Notes: generated from the letters alone by a model not told the origin. Counted from the stretch's first letter, positions 1-8,988 are shown. The stretch: DNA of 64,000 nucleotides from Thermomicrobiales bacterium (GCA_019637585.1 JAHBVL010000001.1:248001-312000), one strand, 5' to 3'. Translations and numbers: made by a program.

Positions 1-1
1 G

Positions 2-715
2 GTTCTGCCGGTTCTGGTGCTTTTCCTGGCGGTGATGAGTCCCGTGCTGGCATACATCACACCCGAATTGCTCCGGTCGGCGGCATCAAACGATCCGGGC
101 GTCGTCATTTCAGTCCCCGACCCCACTGCCATTGATGCGATTCGGCAGTGGGCCCAATCGCTGGGTCAGATCATCATGTTTGCGATCATCATCGTGGCGG
201 CAGGGTCTGTTTCCAACGATCTGCGGGACGGCACAGGTCAGCTCGCGCTCGTCAAACCGCTGGGGCGCGCGGCTTTCATTCTGGCCAAATTCGTGACGCA
301 GGTTCTCTTTCTCGCGCTCGTCGTGGCGGTTGGCGCCGGTGTGTGCGGCGTGGCGACGGCGCTCATCTTCGGCGAAACGCCGATCGCTAACCTGGTTGCC
401 GTGACGCTCGCCTGGTTCGTGTTCGCGGCGATGTTCGTGGCGCTGATGACGCTGCTTTCGACATTGCTCGGTTCGCAGGCCGCGGCGGTCGGAGCAGGGC
501 TGGCGATCTACGTTCTGTTCAGCATTGCCGGCATCTGGAAGCCAGCCCAGGAGTTCTCTCCGGCTGGTCTGCTCGCTGGTCTTGATGAGCTGGCGTCAGG
601 CACGCGCCCCGATCTCGCGATTCCGGTTCTTGCGTCGCTCGCCGTCGGCGCCATTGCACTCTACGTCGCCGTCATCAGATTCGAGCGAATGCCGATTCGC
701 CAATCCACGCTGTAG
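2..715 (+). CDS. ABC-2 type transporter permease, 5' end outside the window
   Basis: The reading frame is open to the left edge, so the N-terminus is missing; an internal GTG at 17 is probably not the true start. The visible 237 residues contain about six hydrophobic segments: an N-terminal one, one around a GQIIMFAIIIVAA stretch, then paired helices and a last one before the basic tail. A short motif SNDLRDGTGQLALVKP follows the second helix, as in ABC-2 family membrane subunits, where a similar segment precedes the helix pair. Such permeases work with a separate ATPase, which would be expected just upstream, outside the window. The substrate cannot be inferred. Confidence 0.75.
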   Translation, partial: VLPVLVLFLAVMSPVLAYITPELLRSAASNDPGVVISVPDPTAIDAIRQWAQSLGQIIMFAIIIVAAGSVSNDLRDGTGQLALVKPLGRAAFILAKFVTQVLFLALVVAVGAGVCGVATALIFGETPIANLVAVTLAWFVFAAMFVALMTLLSTLLGSQAAAVGAGLAIYVLFSIAGIWKPAQEFSPAGLLAGLDELASGTRPDLAIPVLASLAVGAIALYVAVIRFERMPIRQSTL

Positions 716-972
716 CGGCGACGCCTGCGTCGCGGGCAGCCAACCCCGTAGCGACGACGCCTGCGTCGCACGTCCACAAGCGACGAGCGAGGCAGGCCTC
801 GCCGCTACACCGGCCGCAGCAGCCGCGTCGTAAGTCGCATTCCCCCATTTCCCATTTCCTATGTCCCATTTCCCAGTTCAACCATTCTCCGCATCCTTTT
901 CTGTCCGTTGACCGTCTGAACTTGCAGGACGGGGACCGTGGTACGGTCCTGGCGGGCTGGCGAGGGTGATGT
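716..972. other. Intergenic region with palindromic GC repeats and an operator-like inverted repeat
   Basis: Two near-identical segments reading GCGACGACGCCTGCGTCGC or close to it lie at about 718-775, each able to fold. A C-rich stretch of CCCATTTCC units follows at about 842-878. At 934-948 lies the inverted repeat GACCGT-GGT-ACGGTC, 24 bp before the GTG start of the next gene, in a position suitable for an operator. No gene is seen. Confidence 0.5.
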
Positions 973-3216
973 GTGGTGGTTCCGACAACTGATGAGTGCG
1001 ATCGACTGAATGCAGTCCTGGACGATGCTGTTCTCGATGAGGAGACAGTGGCCGGCGATTCCGCGACCGACCCGGATGCGCGGACGCTACTGACCTTGGT
1101 CGAAGCCGACAATGCGATCGATGTTGGCGAGCGGGTTCCTTTTTCGTCGTTTCTCGAACGCCGGGGGTCGTGGTCGAAGCGGGCGCTGCTGGCGGCGCTG
1201 GTGTTCTCGCTGACGATCGTCTATTGCTGGATCCGGTTGCAGGATCTGGACAGGCTCGTCACTACGGATGAACCGCTCTGGCTTGGCCGGTCGGCGAATT
1301 TCTATCAGGCGCTGCGGTCGGGGGAGTTCGAGCACACCTACCAAATGGCGCATCCCGGGATCATGACGATGTGGGCGGGAGCCGCGGCGTTCCATTTCAC
1401 TGCCCCGGAATACGCCAGCCTCATACCGCGCCAGATCGGCAACGTCTATCACATCGATCGCGTGCTGCGCGAGATCGGCATCGACCCGCTGGAGATGATG
1501 GTGGCGGCCAAGCAGGCGAAGGTCGTCATGCAGGGCGTCTTCTTTCTGATCAGTCTCCTCTACCTTCTCCGGCTCTTCGGTTGGCGGATTACCACGGTTG
1601 CCGGCGCCCTGATCATCTTCGATCCCTTTCTCTCGGGGCTCGATTCCGCATTGCATGTCGACGGGTTGTTCGCCATCACGTCGTTCGCAGCAATTCTGGC
1701 GCTGGCCTATGCGGTCCGGGCCGGACATGCCGTTTCTCTTCCCTGGATCGTGGCGGGATTGCTGGCGGCGTGCGCCTGGTACACGCGGGCCACGGGCATC
1801 CTGCTGGTGGTGGTTCTGTTGATGATCCTGACTGTCAGCGCAATTGGCCGCATCCGGCAACGGGGAACATTCTCGGTGCGGGCGGTGGTGCAGGCACCGG
1901 CATTTTCCGGGTTGCTTTGGGGAGGGTCGGCACTCGTCGCGTCCATCGCACTGCTTCCGGCGTTGTGGGTCGATCCGTTCGGCACGCTCGATCAGATGTG
2001 GGTGTGGGCTCGCACGGCGAGTGCGGATGGGCACGAGCTTCCGACGTTTTTCCGGGGTGAGGTGCACGCGGGAAATCCCGGCGCGCTCTTCTATCCGGTT
2101 TCGCTGCTGTGGCGATTGACGCCGGTGTCCATGGTCGGGTTGGCGCTCTTCTGCATTCTGATCTGGCGAGTGATACGGCAACGGCGACTCCCCGCCGGCA
2201 GCGGCAAGGTCCTGGTAGTGACGATCGCGTTTGGCGTCCTCTACGTGCTGGGGATGACGGCCGGAGCGAAAAAGTTCGATCGCTACATCTTGCCGGTCTA
2301 TCCGATTCTCGATCTGCTGGCGGCGATCGGGATTGTGCTGGCGGCAGGGGTGCTGGCGCGGGCGCATCTGCGGTTCGGCAAGATGATTGCGATCGGTGGC
2401 GTGGCGATCCTCCTTCTCGGCCAGGGGATGGCGACGTGGTCTGTTCTGCCCTACCGGCTCGACTTCTACAACCCGTTGCTTGGGGGACCGGCGGCGGCGG
2501 TAGATGAGATGCAGATGGGCTGGGGACATGGCGCGGATCAGGTGGTGGGTTTCATCGAGGAAGATGCCGACGGCGCTCCGGTGATTCTGCAGTCGTCGAG
2601 TCTGGAGGGGATCTTCAGCTACCTCTTGCCGCCGAACATCCGATTCGAGCGTTTCGGTATGGATACGCCGGCGGGTTGGTACGAAACCGACTACTTCGCG
2701 CCCAGTCTGCAGCAGGTGCAACGCGATCTCTCTCCCGCGTTCCATCTCGTTTCAGGGTATGAGCCAGTTTTCACCGCTGACGTGGTTGGTCTCGACTTCT
2801 TCTGGGTCTACACACCGAAACGGTTGCCGCTTCCAGATGCGTTGCAGGGGCAGACGGGATGCACGACCGATGTGGGTGATGCAGTGCGGTTGATGCAGAT
2901 CATCGACCGGGCTGGTTCGGTCGATTTCTACTGGCTTTCGATTGGGGAGACGCAGCGGGAGCTGACGTTCGCCGTCACGCTTCATGGGCGAGGCACTGAA
3001 GCGCTGGGCCAGACGCCTGCCGCGACAGCAACCTGGCTGCCGGGTGCGGAGGGGCTGATGTCGAAGGTCAACGTGCCATTGCCTGCCGAAGCGGCGGGAT
3101 TCGCGCTGGCGGAGCTGGTCATCGCGGTCGTGGTGTCGGATGCCGCTTCGGGAGTGCAACTGGCAACGTTCAGAACGCAGTCGGAGTGCTATTACAGCGA
3201 GGCGCCGGGCGGGTGA
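973..3216 (+). CDS. GT-C fold glycosyltransferase (family 39/ArnT-like membrane protein)
   Basis: 747 residues. The N-terminal 70 residues are acidic and cytoplasmic. The first membrane helix (about 70-88) is followed by the loop DRLVTTDEPLW with the acidic pair D99-E100. That pair is the usual catalytic or metal-binding position of GT-C enzymes, which take a sugar from a polyprenyl phosphate donor. About ten further hydrophobic helices reach residue 480, and a roughly 260-residue soluble, probably extracytoplasmic, domain ends the protein. Family membership is inferred from this topology and motif; donor and acceptor are unknown. The start is a GTG directly followed by a second GTG, and the region has no strong Shine-Dalgarno sequence. 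The sigma factor gene lies 97 bp downstream. Confidence 0.75.
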   Translation: MVVPTTDECDRLNAVLDDAVLDEETVAGDSATDPDARTLLTLVEADNAIDVGERVPFSSFLERRGSWSKRALLAALVFSLTIVYCWIRLQDLDRLVTTDEPLWLGRSANFYQALRSGEFEHTYQMAHPGIMTMWAGAAAFHFTAPEYASLIPRQIGNVYHIDRVLREIGIDPLEMMVAAKQAKVVMQGVFFLISLLYLLRLFGWRITTVAGALIIFDPFLSGLDSALHVDGLFAITSFAAILALAYAVRAGHAVSLPWIVAGLLAACAWYTRATGILLVVVLLMILTVSAIGRIRQRGTFSVRAVVQAPAFSGLLWGGSALVASIALLPALWVDPFGTLDQMWVWARTASADGHELPTFFRGEVHAGNPGALFYPVSLLWRLTPVSMVGLALFCILIWRVIRQRRLPAGSGKVLVVTIAFGVLYVLGMTAGAKKFDRYILPVYPILDLLAAIGIVLAAGVLARAHLRFGKMIAIGGVAILLLGQGMATWSVLPYRLDFYNPLLGGPAAAVDEMQMGWGHGADQVVGFIEEDADGAPVILQSSSLEGIFSYLLPPNIRFERFGMDTPAGWYETDYFAPSLQQVQRDLSPAFHLVSGYEPVFTADVVGLDFFWVYTPKRLPLPDALQGQTGCTTDVGDAVRLMQIIDRAGSVDFYWLSIGETQRELTFAVTLHGRGTEALGQTPAATATWLPGAEGLMSKVNVPLPAEAAGFALAELVIAVVVSDAASGVQLATFRTQSECYYSEAPGG

Positions 3217-3313
3217 TCCAGCGTTTTGGGGTGCTGGAGGAGAATCGAGCAGCGACGACCGAATCCTTTTCGCTGTTGCTTCGTCTGAAGAAGAAGGAGG
3301 TGTTGCAGAGCCG

Positions 3314-3934
3314 ATGATTGGCGCCAGTCACGTTCGGCAGCTCGAACTGATGCAAGAGCGAAACGACGACGAGCGGAAAGACGAGGCCGCGCAGGTCGAG
3401 CTGGCCAGACGGAATCCGCAGGCGTTCGCACCGCTCTATACCAGGTATTACGGCCCGGTCTATCGCTTTTGCTATCGCCGGTTGCGGCACACAGAAGCGG
3501 CGCTCGATGCGACAAGCCAGGTTTTCCTGAAGGCGATCGGTGGTCTCTCCGGATTCCGGGGAGGGTCGTTCCCGGGTTGGCTGTTCACGATCGCCCGGAA
3601 TGTGGTGATCGACATCCAGCGACAACCCGGACCGCACAGCGACTTGCCGGACGACTGGGATTTGCCGGACCACCTGCCAACACCCGAGCTGCAGACGATC
3701 ATCGACGACGATCGCCGGCTTCTCTGGCGACTTCTCGACGAGCTGACGCCGGAACAACGCGATGTGGTCGAGCTGCGGATGGCAGGGTTCACCGGTCAGG
3801 AGATCGCAGACCAACTGGGCAGGAGTCTGCCGGCGATCAAGAGTCTGCAATGGCGGGCGTTCGCCCGTTTGCGCGTGCTCCTCGATGAGTTTTCGCCGCC
3901 GGACCCCTGCCATGACGATGAGGTACAGCCATGA
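3314..3934 (+). CDS. ECF-type RNA polymerase sigma-70 factor
   Basis: 206 residues from the ATG at 3314, chosen because AGAAGGAGGTG lies about 11 bp upstream; the frame is open further upstream but lacks signals. Region 2 covers YTRYYGPVYRFCYRRL to the conserved GWLFTIARNVVID. Region 4 covers LTPEQRDVVELR and the helix-turn-helix TGQEIADQLGRSLPAIKS. The layout is that of extracytoplasmic-function sigma factors. Its stop overlaps the next start by four bases (ATGA), so it is translationally coupled to a membrane-anchored propeller protein that could be its sensor or anti-sigma partner. That partnership is an inference from position. Confidence 0.9.
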   Translation: MIGASHVRQLELMQERNDDERKDEAAQVELARRNPQAFAPLYTRYYGPVYRFCYRRLRHTEAALDATSQVFLKAIGGLSGFRGGSFPGWLFTIARNVVIDIQRQPGPHSDLPDDWDLPDHLPTPELQTIIDDDRRLLWRLLDELTPEQRDVVELRMAGFTGQEIADQLGRSLPAIKSLQWRAFARLRVLLDEFSPPDPCHDDEVQP

Positions 3935-5484
3935 TTCGACGTACCCACCCCGATGCCTCTCAGCTCAATGCGTTGCTCGATGCCGAGGTCAGTGGACTGG
4001 CGGTTTCCGTCCCAACTGGGAACGTTGGCGATGCGGTGACCGCTTACCGGCAGGTGCTGGCTCTCGAAGCGCGCCCGCTGGTCGACTCGCGGCATATGTC
4101 GTCACTCTGGCAGGAGATGATGGCGGAGCTCACCAGCGCCGAGATGACAACTCGTCATGAGCGCAGTGAGTTCGCTACCGGCGGACGGGGTCGCATGCGT
4201 GCCGTGTTGGGGTTGAGTCTGGCCATTGCGCTCTTTCTCGGACTCGTCGCTGCAGGCGTCGGGGAGATTCCCTGGTTTGGAGATAGCGACAAGGGAGGCA
4301 ACCCGAGGACGATTCCCGCGGCGGTTGGTCAGCCCAATCCATCTCCCGGGGTGCCGACCGCGCTGCTTTGGGAGTACTCGATGCCGGAGGGGGAACAGTT
4401 CGACTACTTCGGTATGACCATGTATGGCTCGACCGTCTATCGGTTCCTGTCGAGCAACTCGTTCACGGGCATCGAAGCGCGGGATGCGAGAACGGGCGAT
4501 CTTCTCTGGCAGCATGAGACGAAAACGACTGGCTGGCCGCTCGTTGCGGACGAATACGGCGTCTACTTCCGTCATTCATCAGCGGAGGAACCGGCGGCAT
4601 TCACCGCGCTGGACGTTGAATCGGGCAGGGTGATGTGGCACTCAGAGCCGCTGGCGCAGGCTCGAGCGTCGGTGATCTCGGATGGCGTGCTCTATGTTTC
4701 CGATTTCAACGATGCGACCGTGGCCATCGATACCAGCGACGGCAGCGTGCTCTGGACGTTCGAAGCGGCGCCCGACGATTGGAAGGAGCCGTACGCGGTT
4801 TCCATGTTCGAGATTGCGGTTCTCGACAATGCGATCGCCACGGTGACGACGCAGGAGGACGTGGTCCTGCTGGACAAGGAAACGGGTCGGGAGCTTTGGC
4901 GGGTGGGAGGGTTCCACTCGGTCGCTACGAAGGTCACGGCCGTTGGGAACCAGTTGGTCGTGTCCACGGCGGTCTGGTGGGATGGCAAGACGGCGACGCC
5001 GGTCGCCTCTCCTGCGAGCGAGGTCGGTCGCGGCGCTGTGGTCAACCGGGTGGTGAGTCTCGATCTGTCGGACGGCAGCGTACGTTGGGAGCGCTATGTG
5101 GCGGGTCCGGTGGTTCAACCGGTGACGGCGGGTTCGACCTTTGCGTTGATCGGTGTGCCAACAACGATGGACGGCAAGGAACCGGCGGAGGAGCATGGTG
5201 AGAGCGAGGTTTACGGATACCTGACAGGCATCGACGCCCTGGGCGGCGACGTTCTATGGACGGAAGCGCTTGGGGACCTGAGCGCTTTGGCCACGGCAGG
5301 CAGTGACGAGGCGATCGTGCTGGGCGGTATCGACGGTATTTCTGTGGTCGACCAGGAGGGCATTTTGTTGCCGGAGGCGGCCGATGGCAGGAGATATGAG
5401 GTGATGGACCTGCGAGTCGCCGACGGTATCGCTGTGGCGAGTCTCTCCGGTGGTGGGATGGCGGGGTTCTCGGTCGGAACGTGA
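3931..5484 (+). CDS. Membrane-anchored PQQ-like beta-propeller protein, possible anti-sigma partner
   Basis: 517 residues. Residues 1-88 form a small cytoplasmic segment, reminiscent in position of anti-sigma domains but without the HxxxCxxC zinc motif. One transmembrane helix follows (MRAVLGLSLAIALFLGLVAA). The C-terminal 400 residues hold repeated blade motifs such as GDLLWQHE, GRVMWHSE, GSVLWTFE, GRELWRVG, GSVRWERY and GDVLWTEA, typical of PQQ-like (BamB-type) propellers. The gene overlaps the sigma factor by four bases. The arrangement suggests an outside propeller that senses something and a cytoplasmic part that binds the sigma factor. No enzymatic function is evident. Confidence 0.75.
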   Translation: MIRRTHPDASQLNALLDAEVSGLAVSVPTGNVGDAVTAYRQVLALEARPLVDSRHMSSLWQEMMAELTSAEMTTRHERSEFATGGRGRMRAVLGLSLAIALFLGLVAAGVGEIPWFGDSDKGGNPRTIPAAVGQPNPSPGVPTALLWEYSMPEGEQFDYFGMTMYGSTVYRFLSSNSFTGIEARDARTGDLLWQHETKTTGWPLVADEYGVYFRHSSAEEPAAFTALDVESGRVMWHSEPLAQARASVISDGVLYVSDFNDATVAIDTSDGSVLWTFEAAPDDWKEPYAVSMFEIAVLDNAIATVTTQEDVVLLDKETGRELWRVGGFHSVATKVTAVGNQLVVSTAVWWDGKTATPVASPASEVGRGAVVNRVVSLDLSDGSVRWERYVAGPVVQPVTAGSTFALIGVPTTMDGKEPAEEHGESEVYGYLTGIDALGGDVLWTEALGDLSALATAGSDEAIVLGGIDGISVVDQEGILLPEAADGRRYEVMDLRVADGIAVASLSGGGMAGFSVGT

Positions 5485-5515
5485 GAACGCGACCATGCCT
5501 TGCGTGCGTGAGTTT

Positions 5516-5534
5516 ATGGCCCCTTCGGGGCCAT
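5516..5534 (+). terminator. Hairpin after the propeller gene
   Basis: ATGGCCCC-TTC-GGGGCCAT gives a perfect 8-bp stem 31 bp after the stop. A second weaker hairpin (CGGTGA...TCACCG) follows. There is no T-run, so rho-independent termination is only a possibility. Confidence 0.4.
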
Positions 5535-5612
5535 CGGTGACCACAAGGGATCACCGCTACGGGTGTCAGATGCGCATCGCCCCACTCTATTTGGCGTCTC
5601 CTGCCGGAAAAT

Positions 5613-5689
5613 CCCTCACCCCCGGCCCCTCTCCCGACCGCGGGATATCCCTCACCCCCAGCCCCTCTCCCGACCGCGGGAGAGGGGGG
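5613..5689 (+). repeat. C-rich hairpin repeat (REP-like family A), one truncated and one full copy
   Basis: The unit is CCCTCACCCCC, then GGCCCCTCTCCCG, ACCG and CGGGAGAGGGG. The last parts form an 11-bp stem with an ACCG loop. The first copy stops within the right arm and the second is complete. The 5485-5817 gap holds this, the 5516 hairpin and a CCATTTCCC-like minisatellite; no gene is seen. Confidence 0.8.
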
Positions 5690-5817
5690 AATGCCATTGC
5701 CTTTTGCCCTTCTCTCTTCGCCCATTTCCCACTCCCCTATCTCCTCCTTCCCATCCCGCCCGTTCGGTGTGGAAACAGGGCTGCTGATTTCCCCAAACAG
5801 GGGGGCGCCGTGTTAGA

Positions 5818-7335
5818 GTGACAGACCTAAGGTTTGGGGCCCCGCAAGCCGCTTCTCCCTTCGAAGCGGTTACCAAAGGTCTGACTCCCGTGCAACTTCA
5901 GGCCAAGCAACTTTGGCAAGCCGTCCTCGGCGATATGCAGGTTCGGCTCAGCAAAAACGCATTCGAAAACTGGCTGCGCCCGACTTCGCTGGTCGCGTTT
6001 GCCAACGATGTCGCGACGATCGCGGCCCCCAATACATTCGGCGCGTCGACGCTGGAATCGCGCTATGCGGGCGAGATCCAGCGGGTGATTTCCGACATCG
6101 TCGGGCGTCCGGTCGCGGTTGAATTCACCGTGGGAACGGCCCCTCGCACCGAGAGCGGACCGCCGGCCGGTACAAACGAACAACCAGCACGGCGCAGCCC
6201 GAACGGCACGGTGAAACCAGCTCGCAAGCAGATCGACACCACGATCGGGCGTGTATCGATTCCGGCATCCGAGCCGTCGCAGCAGCTCGAGCTGGCGTCG
6301 ACACCGATGCCCGGGTTGAATCCGCGTTATGTCTATGAATCATATGTGGTTGGCAAGTCGAACATGTTCGCTCACGCGGCGTCACTGGCCGTCGCCGAGA
6401 ACCCGGGTGAGCAATACAACCCGCTCTACATCTACGGCGGGGTCGGTCTGGGCAAAACGCACCTGTTGCATGCCATCGGCCACCGGGCTCTGGAAATCCG
6501 CCCCGATCTCAAGATCTGTTATGTCTCGTCCGAAAAATTCACCAACGATCTGATCGAAGCGCTGCGCAATCAACGGATGAAGGACTTTCGGGCGCGTTAT
6601 CGAACGATCGACCTGCTGATGATCGACGATATCCAGTTCATCGGCGGCAAGGACAGCACCCAGGAAGAGTTCTTCCACACCTTCAATACGCTCCATCAGA
6701 GTGGCCGGCAGCTGGTGATTTCGAGCGACCGTCCACCGCACGCGATCGCTGGTTTGGAAGACCGGTTGCGGTCCCGCTTCGAGGGAGGGTTGACCGCCGA
6801 TGTCCAGCCCCCCGACTTCGAGATGCGGATGGCCATTCTGCGGACGAAAGCGGAAGAGCTGGGCGCACGGGTTCCGGATGACGCGGTGGAATACATCGCC
6901 CAACGGGACAAGACCAATACGCGTGAGCTCGAGGGCGCGCTGAACCGGGTGATCGCCTACTCCCGGGTGGGCAACCGGTCGATTTCGCTGCCGCTGGCCA
7001 TGGAAGCCCTTTCGATTGGCAAAACGGGAACGCGTCGCGACGATTTGACGCCAGACGAAATCATCAGAGCGGTGGCATCCTATTTTGGTGTCGATGCCGA
7101 GGCGATGGGTGGCCGCAGCCGCTCCCGGGAAATCGTGGTGCCGCGCCAGATCGCCATGTATATGATCCGGGAAGAAACCAGCGCATCGCTGGCCGATATC
7201 GGCCGGGCGCTGGGTGGCCGGGATCACACCACGGTGATGCATGGCATCGAGAAGATCGAGTCGCAGCTTCAGGAGGATTCCGGGTTGCGATCGCAGCTGC
7301 TGTCGATTCGCGAAGCGCTGCAAACCAGCCGGTAG
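5818..7335 (+). CDS. dnaA: Chromosomal replication initiator DnaA
   Basis: 505 residues with the four DnaA domains. Domain I contains [14 protein letters not shown]...FENWL. A variable linker spans about 105-165. The AAA+ domain has [12 protein letters not shown], the Walker [12 protein letters not shown] (about 208-218) and the Walker [10 protein letters not shown]. Domain IV has the DnaA-box-binding signature [16 protein letters not shown]. It opens the replication origin by binding DnaA boxes and loading DnaB. The GTG at 5818 follows AGGGGGG at 12 bp; an in-frame GTG at 5890 is a possible later start. dnaN and recF are not adjacent, and no clear cluster of TTATCCACA boxes is visible nearby. 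Confidence 0.97.
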   Translation: MTDLRFGAPQAASPFEAVTKGLTPVQLQAKQLWQAVLGDMQVRLSKNAFENWLRPTSLVAFANDVATIAAPNTFGASTLESRYAGEIQRVISDIVGRPVAVEFTVGTAPRTESGPPAGTNEQPARRSPNGTVKPARKQIDTTIGRVSIPASEPSQQLELASTPMPGLNPRYVYESYVVGKSNMFAHAASLAVAENPGEQYNPLYIYGGVGLGKTHLLHAIGHRALEIRPDLKICYVSSEKFTNDLIEALRNQRMKDFRARYRTIDLLMIDDIQFIGGKDSTQEEFFHTFNTLHQSGRQLVISSDRPPHAIAGLEDRLRSRFEGGLTADVQPPDFEMRMAILRTKAEELGARVPDDAVEYIAQRDKTNTRELEGALNRVIAYSRVGNRSISLPLAMEALSIGKTGTRRDDLTPDEIIRAVASYFGVDAEAMGGRSRSREIVVPRQIAMYMIREETSASLADIGRALGGRDHTTVMHGIEKIESQLQEDSGLRSQLLSIREALQTSR

Positions 7336-7398
7336 CGCGTCCTTCCACTACCCTTTCCCCAACGACGCGTGTTCGACTGAAGCGATGAGTAACGTACC

Positions 7399-8106
7399 GT
7401 GACGCAAACCGATCGATCAGACAACCAGCAGGGCGGATCGCCGCGATGGATGACCATCCGGGACGCCTGCGCCTTTCTGGGGGTCGATCAGTCGACATTG
7501 CGGCGGTGGACCGATGAGGGACGGGTCCCGGCCTTTCTGACCCCGGGAGGGCACCGGCGCTATCTGGAAGAGGATCTGCGATCGCTGGTGGCTGGCGACG
7601 CGAAAAAACCCCAGCGGTCGCGGGTGAACCGGCAACGTCTCACCGACCGGTCGCTCTCCGCATATGAGGATGATTATCTGAACGAGGCCCGGGGGCGGCG
7701 CTGGTATCAGTCGTTCGGCGCCGAGATGCAGGAAGAACACCGGCGCCTGGGCAGGCGGCTGGTCGATCTGGCGATTCGCTATGCCGCCACAACCGGACAC
7801 CAGCGAGAACGAGCCCAGTTGCTGATCGAGGGTCGCGAAATCGGCGACTACTACGGACGTTCAGGCGTGCAGGCGGGGCTTGGTCCCGGTGAGGCGATCG
7901 AGGCATTTCTCTACTTCCGGTATCCCACCGTGCGGGCGATTCTGGGGGTCATCGAGGAAGAGAATCTACCGGCGAGGCGTGCAGCTCGCCTCTTCATCGG
8001 TATCGATGATTTCATCGATCAGGTGTTGCTCTCGATGATGCGTTCCTATGATGCCGACCGGCGAAAAGCGGGGACTGTGGACGAGGCGTCGCCCGGCGGA
8101 CGGTAG
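7399..8106 (+). CDS. MerR/BldC-type DNA-binding protein with a helical C-terminal sensor-like domain
   Basis: 235 residues from a GTG. Residues 17-60 form a winged-helix MerR-type domain with MTIRDACAFLGVDQSTLRRW, followed by EGRVPAFLTPGGHRRY as in BldC and excisionase-like proteins. The C-terminal part (about 115-220) is all helical, with RRLVDLAIRYA, GREIGDYYGR, AIEAFLYFRYPTV and FIGIDDFIDQVLLSMM. It looks like the RsbR/RsbRD N-terminal sensor fold, an assignment made from pattern only. The gene lies 63 bp after dnaA. It probably regulates transcription; the target is unknown. Confidence 0.75.
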   Translation: MTQTDRSDNQQGGSPRWMTIRDACAFLGVDQSTLRRWTDEGRVPAFLTPGGHRRYLEEDLRSLVAGDAKKPQRSRVNRQRLTDRSLSAYEDDYLNEARGRRWYQSFGAEMQEEHRRLGRRLVDLAIRYAATTGHQRERAQLLIEGREIGDYYGRSGVQAGLGPGEAIEAFLYFRYPTVRAILGVIEEENLPARRAARLFIGIDDFIDQVLLSMMRSYDADRRKAGTVDEASPGGR

Positions 8107-8235
8107 AACCGAGGGAACAGGTCCGAACGGACCCAATGCTCTATCCATTCAGCACACATTTTGACTCGTTGGCAATCGTACGATGGTAGCAACGCAACGG
8201 GCGACTTCCCCCTTCCCTCGTCGGTCGTTGCGAAA

Positions 8236-8335
8236 GACCCCCGCGGAGCCCCCTGCTGCAACAGGGGGCTCGGCATTTGTCGGGGGAGGCGTCGGGCCAC
8301 AGGTGCCCGAACTCTCGCCGCGTCAGCGGCGGGAT
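8236..8335 (+). ncRNA. Structured intergenic segment, candidate RNA or terminator cluster
   Basis: Four helices can be drawn. CCCCCG at 8238-8243 can pair with CGGGGG at 8281-8286. Inside it GAGCCCCCTG/CAGGGGGCTC (8246-8271) forms a perfect 10-bp stem with loop CTGCAA. Then GGGC...GCCC (8294-8308) and CGCCGC-GTCA-GCGGCG (8316-8331) follow. It lies between the convergent regulator gene and the small membrane protein gene. It could be a bidirectional terminator or an unassigned RNA. I do not recognise 4.5S, RNase P or tmRNA motifs. Confidence 0.35.
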
Positions 8336-8350
8336 CACTGAGTGCACGAC

Positions 8351-8638
8351 CTACGATTCTCTGCTGTCTCGGCGGCTGGCGGCTGAGGTGGCTTCGTCCT
8401 CGACGACCCATTCGGCGTGCAGCAAGGCGTTTCGGCGAGCGCGCGTTCGTCGCAGGCGCCAGGCGAGGGTGACCGGTCCAAATGCCAGCACGATCGCGGC
8501 GAGCACCCACGTCCAAAAGGCAATGCCGAGAAAGAGTCCGGCGAGCAGAGAGTGATCCCAGATCAGGATGACGACGATCAGCGCCACCGTGGCGATGAAC
8601 ATGGCCAGGAAGACCACGATGCTGCCTCTGGAGGGCAT
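8351..8638 (-). CDS. Small two-helix membrane protein of unknown function
   Basis: 95 residues if the ATG at 8638 is the start (MPSRGSIVVFLAMF); the frame is open further upstream to 8764, with another ATG at 8731. Two hydrophobic helices (IVVFLAMFIATVALIVVIL and a second of about 20 residues in LAGLFLGIAFWTWVLAAIVLA) are followed by a basic tail RLRRTRARRN and an acidic, serine-rich end. I do not recognise the family. The short intergenic stretch towards 8803 holds the palindrome AGCGTG-A-CACGCT (8735-8747). Confidence 0.6.
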   Translation of the reverse strand: MPSRGSIVVFLAMFIATVALIVVILIWDHSLLAGLFLGIAFWTWVLAAIVLAFGPVTLAWRLRRTRARRNALLHAEWVVEDEATSAASRRDSRES

Positions 8639-8734
8639 CAGTGTTTCTTCTTCTTCGATCAGGAGTGGTGGTGGGTTCGAAGACAATGGGGAACGTCCGG
8701 AATCACGAGTCGACGAAACCTCGTCACGCATGAT

Positions 8735-8747
8735 AGCGTGACACGCT
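8735..8747. promoter_or_regulatory. Operator-like palindrome
   Basis: AGCGTG-A-CACGCT, two perfect 6-bp arms around one base, between two divergent small membrane-protein genes. This is a plausible operator position; no regulator can be named. Confidence 0.35.
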
Positions 8748-8802
8748 GGATGGGTCCGCTGCAAACAGAACGCACATCGCGGACCAGGTAAAGGAACTCT
8801 TT

Positions 8803-8988
8803 ATGTCGCCTACAGAATGGTTTCTCCTGGCTATGGTGCTGGTGGTGCCGCTCATCGTCGCCACCGGCGTGACCCTCTGGACCCTCGAACAAGCGCTCAA
8901 GCGAAACAAGAAATACCGGCGGGAGCAGGAAGCGGCCAAAGCGGAAAAAGACGCCCGCCGGAAAGCTCGCCAGGAGCTTGGCTCCTGA
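8803..8988 (+). CDS. Small single-helix membrane protein with charged tail
   Basis: 61 residues. One hydrophobic helix (EWFLLAMVLVVPLIVATGVT) is followed by a highly charged tail rich in K, R and E (KRNKKYRREQEAAKAEKDAR) that is probably helical. AAAGGAAC about 7 bp upstream of the ATG supports the start. The function is unknown. It lies 68 bp upstream of ndk in the same direction. Confidence 0.6.
   Translation: MSPTEWFLLAMVLVVPLIVATGVTLWTLEQALKRNKKYRREQEAAKAEKDARRKARQELGS

Noticed and set aside
1087-2745. 552-codon frame antisense to the glycosyltransferase
   Set aside because: It is a GC-rich shadow with arginine- and proline-rich composition and no recognisable domain. The sense protein has clear membrane helices and a DE motif.
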